From assembly GCA_007134465.1 (NCBI GenBank), contig SLKS01000140.1, positions 1 to 40,589 on the forward strand: a stretch of DNA of 40,589 bases, read 5' to 3'. Below, one piece after another: positions 25,476-32,245 of this stretch (the first letter of the stretch is position 1; every line of letters starts with the position of its first letter). The notes under the pieces were generated by a model. That model was not told the origin of the DNA. It ran no database searches and was given only the letters and a program-made list of their open reading frames with translations. The stretch is from Kiritimatiellia bacterium (GTDB taxonomy: Bacteria; Verrucomicrobiota; Kiritimatiellia; UBA8416; SLMC01). The position numbers and the translations under genes were made by a program.

Positions 25476-26339
25476 TCACGCCTCCTTCTCGATTTCGAGA
25501 GACAGATCGGCGGCTGCCGCCGAATGGGTCAGGCAGCCGAGCGAAATGGCGTTCACTCCCGTTCGCGCGTAGGCCTCGACATTGTCCAGCGCAATGCCGC
25601 CCGACGCTTCCAGGCGGCTGCGTCCCGCGCATAGTTCCACGCAGCGCCGCAGCGCGTCCGGGGCCATGTTGTCGAGCAGAATCCAGTCGGGCGCCCCGTC
25701 CAGCGCATCGGTCAGCTCGGCTTCGTTCTCCACTTCGATCTCGATGGTTAGGCCGGGAAACGCCTGCCGGCAATGGCGCACGGCATCCGCCAGCCGCCGC
25801 CCTTCGCCGCCCGACCACAAAGCGCGATGGTTGTCCTTGATCAGAATCCGATCGTAGAGACCTTGGCGATGGTTTTCGCCGCCACCGCAGGATACGGCGT
25901 ATTTTTCGAGCGCGCGCAGACCGGGCGTCGTCTTGCGCGTATCGAGAATCGCCACGCCGTAGCGGCCGGCAACAGCAACGAAACGCCGGGTCAAGGTGGC
26001 AATGCCGGTCAGACGCTGCATGAAATTCAACGCTGTTCGTTCGGCCGTCAGAATGGCGCGCGCGCTGCCGCGCACGGTGAACAGCGCCTGGCCGGCCTCC
26101 GCGCGACCGCCATCCGGCACGAGCGTTTCGCACGCGAGACTCGGGTCCGTCTCCCGAAAGCACAAGGCCGCCACCGGCCCGCCCGCCACCGTCACCGGAT
26201 GCCGCGCCAGGATCGTCGCCCGCCGCCGGGCCGTCTCCGATACCAGCGCCAGCGTCGTCGCGTCGCCGGACCCGACGTCTTCCGCCAGCGCGCGCCGGAC
26301 CGTTTCCGCCACCGCTTCGTCCGCCAACCAGTCGCTCAT
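25476..26339 (-). CDS. nadC: Nicotinate-nucleotide pyrophosphorylase (quinolinate phosphoribosyltransferase)
   Basis: Converts quinolinate and PRPP to nicotinate mononucleotide in de novo NAD synthesis. 287 aa, normal length. Motifs: the N-terminal LAEDVGSGDATT (18-29), AERTALNFMQRLTGIAT (99-115), DTRKTTPGLR (133-142), CGGGENHRQGLYDRILIKDNH (151-171), and the phosphate-binding EASGGI near the C-terminus. The ATG at 26339 overlaps the ABC-ATPase stop (ATGA). nadA and nadB are not in the window. Confidence 0.96.
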   Translation of the reverse strand: MSDWLADEAVAETVRRALAEDVGSGDATTLALVSETARRRATILARHPVTVAGGPVAALCFRETDPSLACETLVPDGGRAEAGQALFTVRGSARAILTAERTALNFMQRLTGIATLTRRFVAVAGRYGVAILDTRKTTPGLRALEKYAVSCGGGENHRQGLYDRILIKDNHRALWSGGEGRRLADAVRHCRQAFPGLTIEIEVENEAELTDALDGAPDWILLDNMAPDALRRCVELCAGRSRLEASGGIALDNVEAYARTGVNAISLGCLTHSAAAADLSLEIEKEA

Positions 26340-27532
26340 GGCTGCGCCCCGCTCCAGCGACAGGGCATGTAGCAGGGGCCTGCTGTCGCCTTGTCGGCTT
26401 CGACCGCGATCGGGAAACGATGGTCGAGCCGGTGATAGTTCGTCTTGTGATCCGGCGAATGAACGGAAAAGGAGAACAGGTACGCGCCCGTACCCAGGCA
26501 AAGCGGATGCAGCGTGAAACGCACGCGGCCTTCCCCTTCGGCCTGCGGCACGGCGAACCCTTCGATCTGCGTGTTGTTGCCGTACAGCAACCGCCCGTCG
26601 CGATCGGAAACGGAAAAACCGAACACCGGGTTTTCCACGCGCGTGGCCGCGCGCCAGCGAATCTCCGCCGTCAGGCTCTCCCCCCAGCGGAACGTGTCCG
26701 TCCGCGCGCCGGTCCCGTCGGAGAAGATCACATCCTCGATCCGGATTTCGCCCGTTCCCCATTCCCGCGCCTGTCCGGCGGCCGCCCCTTGCCGGGCCGC
26801 CAGCACGCGATAGCGGCCGACCATGCCCTCCGCGTCGCCAACGCCCAGAACCTTGCCCTGGTCGAGCAGCAGAATCCGGTCGCTGATGGCCTGGATCGCC
26901 GACAGATCGTGCGACACCATCAGCATTGTCTTGCCGCGCCGCTTGAACTCGCGCATCTTGTTCAGGCATTTGGCCTGGAAATCGGCATCTCCAACCGCCA
27001 GCGCCTCGTCCACGAGCAGAATGTCCGGGTCCACCTCCACCGCCACGGAAAAGCCGAGCCGCACAACCATGCCCGAGGAATAGTGGCGCACCGGCTGGTC
27101 TATATGGCTGGCAATCCCGGCGAAATCCACAATGGCGTCGAAGCGCCGAATCATGGTGCGGCGCGACAGACCCATGATCGCCCCGTAAAGAAACACATTC
27201 TCGCGCCCGGTCAGATCGGGATGGAAACCCGCTCCGAGTTCGAGCAGCGACGACACCGTGCCGCGCGCCGTCACCGTGCCGGAGGAGGGCGTCATGGCGC
27301 CGGCCGCAATGGACAGCAACGTGCTCTTGCCCGAGCCGTTCGCCCCGATAATGCCCAGCGTTTCGCCCGGCATCACGTCGAACGAAACCTTGTCCAGCGC
27401 GTGAAACACCCGGCGCCCGCGCCGGGAACGCACCCACTCCAACGCCAGCGCTTTCAGCGTGCGCCCTCCTTTCGGGCACAGCCGAAACGCCTTTGTCACT
27501 TCGCGCATCGTTATGGCAGGCTTGTCGCTCAT
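26336..27532 (-). CDS. ABC transporter ATPase for polysaccharide export (Wzt/TagH-like)
   Basis: 398-aa nucleotide-binding subunit. Walker A GANGSGKST (63-71), a Q-loop-like LLELGAGF (97-104), signature YSSGM (151-155), Walker B ILLVDEA (171-177) and the downstream His switch MVSHD. This YSSGM signature and the GRENV stretch (109-113) mark the O-antigen/teichoic acid exporter class. After about residue 260 it carries a beta-sandwich of the Wzt C-terminal type, which in known systems recognises the modified end of the glycan. ATG 27532 is taken as start, 7 bases after the permease stop; a start at 27556 would overlap the permease. No glycosyltransferases are in view, so the substrate is unknown. 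Confidence 0.92.
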   Translation of the reverse strand: MSDKPAITMREVTKAFRLCPKGGRTLKALALEWVRSRRGRRVFHALDKVSFDVMPGETLGIIGANGSGKSTLLSIAAGAMTPSSGTVTARGTVSSLLELGAGFHPDLTGRENVFLYGAIMGLSRRTMIRRFDAIVDFAGIASHIDQPVRHYSSGMVVRLGFSVAVEVDPDILLVDEALAVGDADFQAKCLNKMREFKRRGKTMLMVSHDLSAIQAISDRILLLDQGKVLGVGDAEGMVGRYRVLAARQGAAAGQAREWGTGEIRIEDVIFSDGTGARTDTFRWGESLTAEIRWRAATRVENPVFGFSVSDRDGRLLYGNNTQIEGFAVPQAEGEGRVRFTLHPLCLGTGAYLFSFSVHSPDHKTNYHRLDHRFPIAVEADKATAGPCYMPCRWSGAQP

Positions 27533-27539
27533 CGCAAGA

Positions 27540-28328
27540 TCACAGCTCGTCCGCAAACCGTTTTTCCGTCGCCCGAAACAGGCCCAGCCCCGCCGGCAAC
27601 AGCGCCCAGGCCACCGCGAACGACAGCCAGACGCTTTCCCCGCCCGCGATCGGTTCCGACATCAGCGCAAAGCGGTAGGCCGACAATATGCCGCTCATCG
27701 GATTCAAATACACGGCCGCGCTCAAGCGTTCGGGCAATATCGCCATCTGTAAGTCCATGGAATAGAAAACAGGACTCATAAAGAACCACGCCAGCAGACC
27801 CACCCCCACGGCATGCTCCGTATCCCGGAAAAACACGCTCGCGGCCGAAAACGCCAGCGCCAAGCCCAGGCACAGCGCCGCGTGCGTCGCCAAGACCAGC
27901 GGCAGCGTCCACAGCGCCTGAAAATCGGCTTTCACAATCAGCAGAAACACCAGCAGCACCGCGAAGGTGAGCAGGAAATTGACCCCGTTCGCCAGCACGG
28001 TCGAAACGGGCAGAATATGGCGGGGAAACGCGGTCTTCTTGATCAGGTTCGCATTGCCGCTGATCGCACTCAGCGAATCGTTCAGGCTCATGGCCAGATA
28101 CTGCCACACCACGATGCCCACCACCAGAAACGGGAGAAAATCCTCGCGACCCAGATTCCAGCGCATGATGCGCGCGAACACCGAATAGATCGCGATCATG
28201 AACAAGGGCGCCAGCAGCGTCCAGAAAAAGCCAAGCGCCGAATTCTTGTAGCGAATCTTGATGTTGCGCGCGATCAGGATCGCCAGCAACTCCTTGCGCT
28301 CGCAAAGCTCTCCGAAAAAACCGCGCAC
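27540..28328 (-). CDS. ABC-2 type polysaccharide export permease (Wzm/TagG-like)
   Basis: 262-aa integral membrane protein, PF01061 family: six membrane helices preceded by a cytoplasmic LIARNIKIRYKNSALGFFWTLLAP amphipathic start (split here across residues 19-42), and conserved FPRHILPV and LNPMSGIL loops. It forms the channel with the ATPase encoded next. The proposed start is GTG 28328 with a GAGGGTGGGGG stretch upstream; an in-frame ATG at 28436 adds 36 residues that look unrelated. It is the first gene of the permease-ATPase-nadC-SGNH-coaX operon. Confidence 0.9.
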   Translation of the reverse strand: MRGFFGELCERKELLAILIARNIKIRYKNSALGFFWTLLAPLFMIAIYSVFARIMRWNLGREDFLPFLVVGIVVWQYLAMSLNDSLSAISGNANLIKKTAFPRHILPVSTVLANGVNFLLTFAVLLVFLLIVKADFQALWTLPLVLATHAALCLGLALAFSAASVFFRDTEHAVGVGLLAWFFMSPVFYSMDLQMAILPERLSAAVYLNPMSGILSAYRFALMSEPIAGGESVWLSFAVAWALLPAGLGLFRATEKRFADEL

Positions 28329-28747
28329 GCCCCCACCCTCTTCCCTGGAACAGGTTCCCGCCTTCAACAAGGCTTTAAACGAAACCCGACATTTCCAAAG
28401 CCGGCATGGGAATGCAAGGAAAAACGCGGCGCCCACCGTTCAGGCGCCTCGCATTCATTCGGGCGCAAGGCAGTTCTGCGGGGATTGGTCGTGAGAGCCT
28501 GCCTATGGTGTTCAGGAGCCGGGATGCGCCCTGAAGCCCGAATGAGCCGCCTTCGCCCTGCGGGCTACGGCGGGACATGTGGGTGTTTCGGGTTTAGGAT
28601 TTGATTCTTAAGGTACACGCCATGGGATCATCAAGCAAGCGCTGATTCAAATAAAAGCCCGCATTCACATAGACGGCGCCGCCATTCATGTGACGGGCGC
28701 CAATTCTTTCTGTTGACTCTTCTCCCGGCAAATGACATTGTTGCCTT
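28329..28747. other. Intergenic region with dispersed repeat and possible promoters
   Basis: About 420 bases without a gene. It holds repeat copy B (28467-28530), a GC-rich GCCTTCGCCCTGCGGGCTACGG stretch after it (seen here in two parts, 28550-28571), and, ahead of mntA, a TTGACT hexamer (28713-28718) with a weak CATTGT 17 bases on. No other structure is seen. Confidence 0.4.
28467..28530. repeat. Dispersed 64-base repeat, copy B
   Basis: Matches copy A (20849-20912) at 59 of 64 positions in the same orientation. AGGCAG near the left end pairs perfectly with CTGCCT here (28498-28503), where copy A has a G-U pair. Lies between the exporter operon and the toxin-antitoxin pair. Confidence 0.75.
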
Positions 28748-29188
28748 ATGAAAAAGAACGGAGATGCTTCCGAACATTCCGCGCAATCGGATCGGGAGAC
28801 TGTCGCCGGTCGGATTCAATCCGTTTTGCGCGACGAACCGGGGCTAAGGCTGGCCATGCTCTACGGATCGGCGGTCCATGACGCCTTGCGCGCCGATAGC
28901 GACGTAGATGTCGCCGTCCTGTTCGCGAACCCATTGACCGCCGAAGCCAAAATGGACTTGACGGCGCGTTTGGAACACGCGTTGCGCAGAACGGTGGACC
29001 TTGTCGACTTGTTCGCCGTTCGCGGAACGATTCTCAAGCAAATCCTGTGTCATGGACGCGTGCTGATCCGCAACAGCCCCGACGCTCTGGCCCGCCTGAT
29101 TGAAACCATGGTGTACAATCAAACGGACATGATGCCCTACGTTCGCCGAACGCTTGGCGAAAGACAAGAGAGGTTTGCCCATGGATAG
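28748..29188 (+). CDS. mntA: MntA-type nucleotidyltransferase antitoxin
   Basis: 146-aa minimal nucleotidyltransferase. The motif is GS-x10-DxD: Gly40-Ser41, then Asp52 and Asp54 (SDVDVAV), as in MntA. In studied HepT-MntA pairs the antitoxin adds AMP to a Tyr of the HEPN toxin and so inactivates it. A third acidic residue typical of the fold lies in the VDLVDLF strand. The ATG at 28748 has no good ribosome site, so translation may be weak or leaderless. Its last 8 bases overlap the toxin start, a usual arrangement in toxin-antitoxin operons. Confidence 0.88.
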   Translation: MKKNGDASEHSAQSDRETVAGRIQSVLRDEPGLRLAMLYGSAVHDALRADSDVDVAVLFANPLTAEAKMDLTARLEHALRRTVDLVDLFAVRGTILKQILCHGRVLIRNSPDALARLIETMVYNQTDMMPYVRRTLGERQERFAHG

Positions 29189-29594
29189 GGATGTGGTCCT
29201 GAACAAACTCGAGAGTTTGCGCCGCTGCATCGGCCGCATCGTGGAAAAAACGCCGGCTTCCTCCGATGTGCTGGCCGACGATTACGATTTGCAGGACATT
29301 ATCGTGCTGAACCTGGAACGAGCCGTGCAAGCCTGCGTGGATATCGGACTTCACGTTGTCAGCGAAAAGGAAATCCCGGTCCCCGACACCATGGCGCGAA
29401 CATTCGAGGCGCTGAAACAGGCGAACATTCTGAATGAAACAACAGCCGTGCGCATGATCAAGGCTGTCGGGTTCAGGAATACGGCGGTTCATGCCTATCA
29501 GGATATTGACTGGGAGATCGTCTACCGCATCGCCACGGAGCATCTGGACGACTTTCGCGATTTTTCCCGCCAGATTCAGGCGGCAATCCAATAA
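29181..29594 (+). CDS. hepT: HepT-type HEPN ribonuclease toxin
   Basis: 137-aa helical HEPN protein. The catalytic RX4HXY motif is complete: Arg99, His104, Tyr106 (RNTAVHAY); the Tyr is the residue AMPylated by MntA in known systems. Such toxins cut RNA, including tRNA ends. ATG 29181 is preferred because AGAGAGG precedes it; a start at 29154 lies inside mntA. The intact motif and overlapping organisation suggest a working pair rather than a relic. Confidence 0.88.
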   Translation: MDRDVVLNKLESLRRCIGRIVEKTPASSDVLADDYDLQDIIVLNLERAVQACVDIGLHVVSEKEIPVPDTMARTFEALKQANILNETTAVRMIKAVGFRNTAVHAYQDIDWEIVYRIATEHLDDFRDFSRQIQAAIQ

Positions 29595-29661
29595 CAGTCG
29601 TTGCCGAGCGACCGGTTTTTTCCAGAGCGCATGGTGGCGAAAGATCCTGAGCTTACCGACG

Positions 29662-31125
29662 CTAAGCGTCGGCGCACACTGCGGATTCAACATCCCTCTC
29701 GGCTTGGGCCTCGCTCGAAGGTGCGGGCTCGGCGGAATTACGAGCCGGAGCCTTTTCTTTTTGCGAAACCTTGCCCAGATAGGAGGGCAGCTCGACGCCT
29801 GCCATAGCGGCGACGTCCTGCAGCGGCGGCAGGCTCTTGATCAGGCCTGAAACGAAATTGGCTGTGCTCGACTTGCCATCGCTGCCGCCACCGTCCCATA
29901 CCGTGATCTTGTCGATTTTCAAATTGCGGATGGCTTCGGTCTGCAGCGCCACGATCTCATTGATTTTCTCGACCATGAGCAGCGTGGCGGCCGAGCGTGC
30001 GTCCTGGTTGCAGCTTCCGACGAGCGAGGCGTATCCCAGCGCCTTGCTGTCGAGCACCTGCCGGATTCCCTTGGCTTCAGCCTCGTACTTCAGCAGAATG
30101 GCGTCCGCTTCGCCCTTGGCCTCGCGGCGCACGCGCTCCGCCTCGGCCTCGGCGGCAATCTCGATCTTGCGTTTCTCGATTTCCTTGCGGACCACTTCTT
30201 CCGCGTTCAAGCGTTCCTGTTCGGCTCGATACTGCGCCTTTTGAATCTCAACCTCGGCCTCGCGACGAGCCACCTCGGCAAGCTTTTTCGCGGCAGCCTC
30301 CTTGACGGCAAGCGTTGCCTCGTAGTCCGCGATGTTGGCCTTGGCCGTGTTTTCGCCGTCGACGGCCTCAGCTTCCTGCTGCTGAACATACACGCGCTGA
30401 TCGGCTTCGGCCTTCTTCTTGCCTTTCTCCGCCTGGGCGATATTGTCGGCCACGCGAATCGTCTTTTCGCGCACGGCGTCCGCTTCGCCAATCGCGCCGA
30501 TCTTGTCCTGCTCGGCGACATCCACTTTGGCACGGTTGATCGCTTCCGATGCCGCCTTTTTGCCGATGCTTTCAATATAGATCGATTCGTCCGTGATGTC
30601 CGTGATGTTCACGTTGATCAGGTACAGGCCGATCTTGTTGAGTTCCGGCTCCACGTTCTTGCGAATCGATTCCAGGAAACTCTCACGGTCCTGGTTGATT
30701 TGCTCGATGGTCAGTGAAGCCACGGTCAGACGCAGCTGACCGAAGATGATCTCCTTGGCCATGTCCTCGATTTCCTTGGCTTGCAGATTCAGCAGGCGCT
30801 CGGCGGCATTGTTCATGATCGCAGGATCCGTGCTGATGCCGACCGTGAAGGTGCTGGGCACGTTGATGCGGATATTCTGGAACGAAAGCGCGTTCTGCAG
30901 GGGAATGCTGATCGTCATCGGCGTGAGCCGCAGGTACGCGAAATCCTGGATCAGCGGCCACACGAACGCACCGCCGCCATGCAGACAGTGCGACGATCGG
31001 TTTCCGGCCACCTTGCCGTAGATCACCAGAATCTGGTCGGAAGGGCAGCGCCGGTAGCGCAGGGACACGAATAGGATTGTAGACACGATCAATACCGTAA
31101 ACGCAATGATCACGACGGGCCACAT
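29662..31125 (-). CDS. Flotillin-like SPFH-domain protein
   Basis: 487-aa membrane-scaffold protein. A hydrophobic N-terminal helix (1-23) is followed by the SPFH domain (about 28-215) and then a long Glu/Ala/Lys-rich coiled coil (about 215-360) with EAEAER-type repeats, the flotillin tail, and a Pro/Ala-rich end. Flotillins form membrane microdomain rings. The start is firm: AAGGAGG 5 bases before ATG 31125. The NfeD-like gene lies 106 bases upstream on the same strand, the usual pairing of NfeD with SPFH proteins. Confidence 0.93.
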   Translation of the reverse strand: MWPVVIIAFTVLIVSTILFVSLRYRRCPSDQILVIYGKVAGNRSSHCLHGGGAFVWPLIQDFAYLRLTPMTISIPLQNALSFQNIRINVPSTFTVGISTDPAIMNNAAERLLNLQAKEIEDMAKEIIFGQLRLTVASLTIEQINQDRESFLESIRKNVEPELNKIGLYLINVNITDITDESIYIESIGKKAASEAINRAKVDVAEQDKIGAIGEADAVREKTIRVADNIAQAEKGKKKAEADQRVYVQQQEAEAVDGENTAKANIADYEATLAVKEAAAKKLAEVARREAEVEIQKAQYRAEQERLNAEEVVRKEIEKRKIEIAAEAEAERVRREAKGEADAILLKYEAEAKGIRQVLDSKALGYASLVGSCNQDARSAATLLMVEKINEIVALQTEAIRNLKIDKITVWDGGGSDGKSSTANFVSGLIKSLPPLQDVAAMAGVELPSYLGKVSQKEKAPARNSAEPAPSSEAQAERDVESAVCADA

Positions 31126-31231
31126 GATTGCCTCCTTGGTTTCTCTGTTTTTCCTGCTGTGTATTGATCGCGGGCCGCGCCCGAATCGTTAAGGTCTGAT
31201 TTATATCACTTGGCCGTCGCCCGTTCTATTT

Positions 31232-31783
31232 CTATGAGCATGGTTCCACGTGCAAGGTTCGCTCTCCGGCCACCTTGCTTACCCTCACCTGGCTTCCGGT
31301 TTTCAGCGGAGTTTGCGAGGAGGATACGGCATCGAAAAGGCGAAGTTGCCCTTGCACGGCTACCCGCACCTGTCCAGCTTTTCCGGGATGAATGGTCAGG
31401 TAAACCTCGCCTGTCTGCCCCACTGCGTTTTCAATACGCAAGGTGCCATCGGATTGCAGTCGTTTCATTCCGATCAAAAGTTTCCCGATGAGCCAGGCCG
31501 TGCCCGCTCCGGCAGCCAGCCCTCCCGCGATCGCGACAGCATTGCCCACGCGATTCTGTGTCGACAACGCCAGCGCAACCAGGCCGAACATCATGAAAAA
31601 GGCGGTCAATCCCTGCAGCGAGAGAAACTGGAAACTGCTGTCGGAATCCGACAGGGCTCCGTCGCCTTCCTCATCCATGCCAAGAAACATCAGCAAGGTT
31701 CGGATGACGAAAAACAATCCTCCCAGCAAGGCGCACAATGCGAAAAAACGCTGCATCGTCGTCCATGCCGTAAACCAGTTCAT
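31232..31783 (-). CDS. NfeD-like membrane protein with OB-fold tail
   Basis: 183-aa protein. Three or four membrane helices (about 10-35, 55-72, 78-105) precede a soluble C-terminal beta domain (110-183) that has the short NfeD OB-fold pattern (VGQTGEVYLTI, GQVRVAVQG, TGSQVRVSKV). This is the short NfeD class without protease domain, partner of flotillin. The ATG at 31783 follows a G-rich tract (GGGGGGCAGGCG). Probably co-transcribed with the flotillin gene. Confidence 0.85.
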   Translation of the reverse strand: MNWFTAWTTMQRFFALCALLGGLFFVIRTLLMFLGMDEEGDGALSDSDSSFQFLSLQGLTAFFMMFGLVALALSTQNRVGNAVAIAGGLAAGAGTAWLIGKLLIGMKRLQSDGTLRIENAVGQTGEVYLTIHPGKAGQVRVAVQGQLRLFDAVSSSQTPLKTGSQVRVSKVAGERTLHVEPCS

Positions 31784-31958
31784 CGCCTGCCCCCCCCCTT
31801 TGCGTGTTGGCGTCAGAAAGAAACTACTTATTACCGGATTGCCAGCTTCGAGTTCAATGAAATATTGCGCGTTTTTTCACGAAACCTTAAACAAGGGGGC
31901 GTCCAATCAAGGCGTTTTCAAAAGGATCGAAATGCGGTTTTGGCCAGCGCAGACGTTT

Positions 31959-32162
31959 TTAGATAAGCGCGAAGCCCTTCAGCGCGTCCCTGGGCAGCCG
32001 CTTCTTGTGGCCGAGACTGATCAGGCGTTCGGCCACGGCGTCGGGATCGAGCCCGATGTCCTCGGCCCTGAGCTTGCGGGCCGCACGCCAGCGCCGCACG
32101 CCGGCCGAGGTCAACACGCCCTCGCGGGTCAGCAGATCGAGCATGGAGTTGTTGTCGTTCAT
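31959..32162 (-). CDS. Small protein of unknown function, duplicated (copy 1)
   Basis: 67 aa, almost identical to the protein at 36609-36812 (three differences). Charged and helical; it has a central WRAARKLRAEDIGLDPDAV stretch and ends KGFALI. No family is recognised. The start at ATG 32162 has AAAGGA 8 bases upstream; the frame is open further, into the SUMF1 gene, without homology. It faces away from the SUMF1 gene and shares its promoter region. The better conservation of this gene than of its neighbour between the copies suggests selection on the protein. Confidence 0.6.
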   Translation of the reverse strand: MNDNNSMLDLLTREGVLTSAGVRRWRAARKLRAEDIGLDPDAVAERLISLGHKKRLPRDALKGFALI

Positions 32163-32245
32163 AACAGGGTCCTTTCTTTTGGGTTTGATTACTGCACCGG
32201 TTTCCGGCAGGTTGGGTTTCGGTTTCCTGCACGGAGGAATCGCGA
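32163..32245. promoter_or_regulatory. Shared divergent region with two direct repeats (copy 1)
   Basis: Contains CGGTTTCCGGCA (32198-32209) and CGGTTTCCTGCA (32220-32231), 22 bases apart, i.e. about two helical turns, followed by a GGAGG ribosome site for the SUMF1 gene. Both repeats are kept unchanged in copy 2. Confidence 0.45.

Noticed and set aside
28375-28578. 67-codon minus-strand frame across repeat copy B
   Set aside because: It runs through the dispersed repeat and the copy A region has no equivalent intact frame, so it is not a gene.
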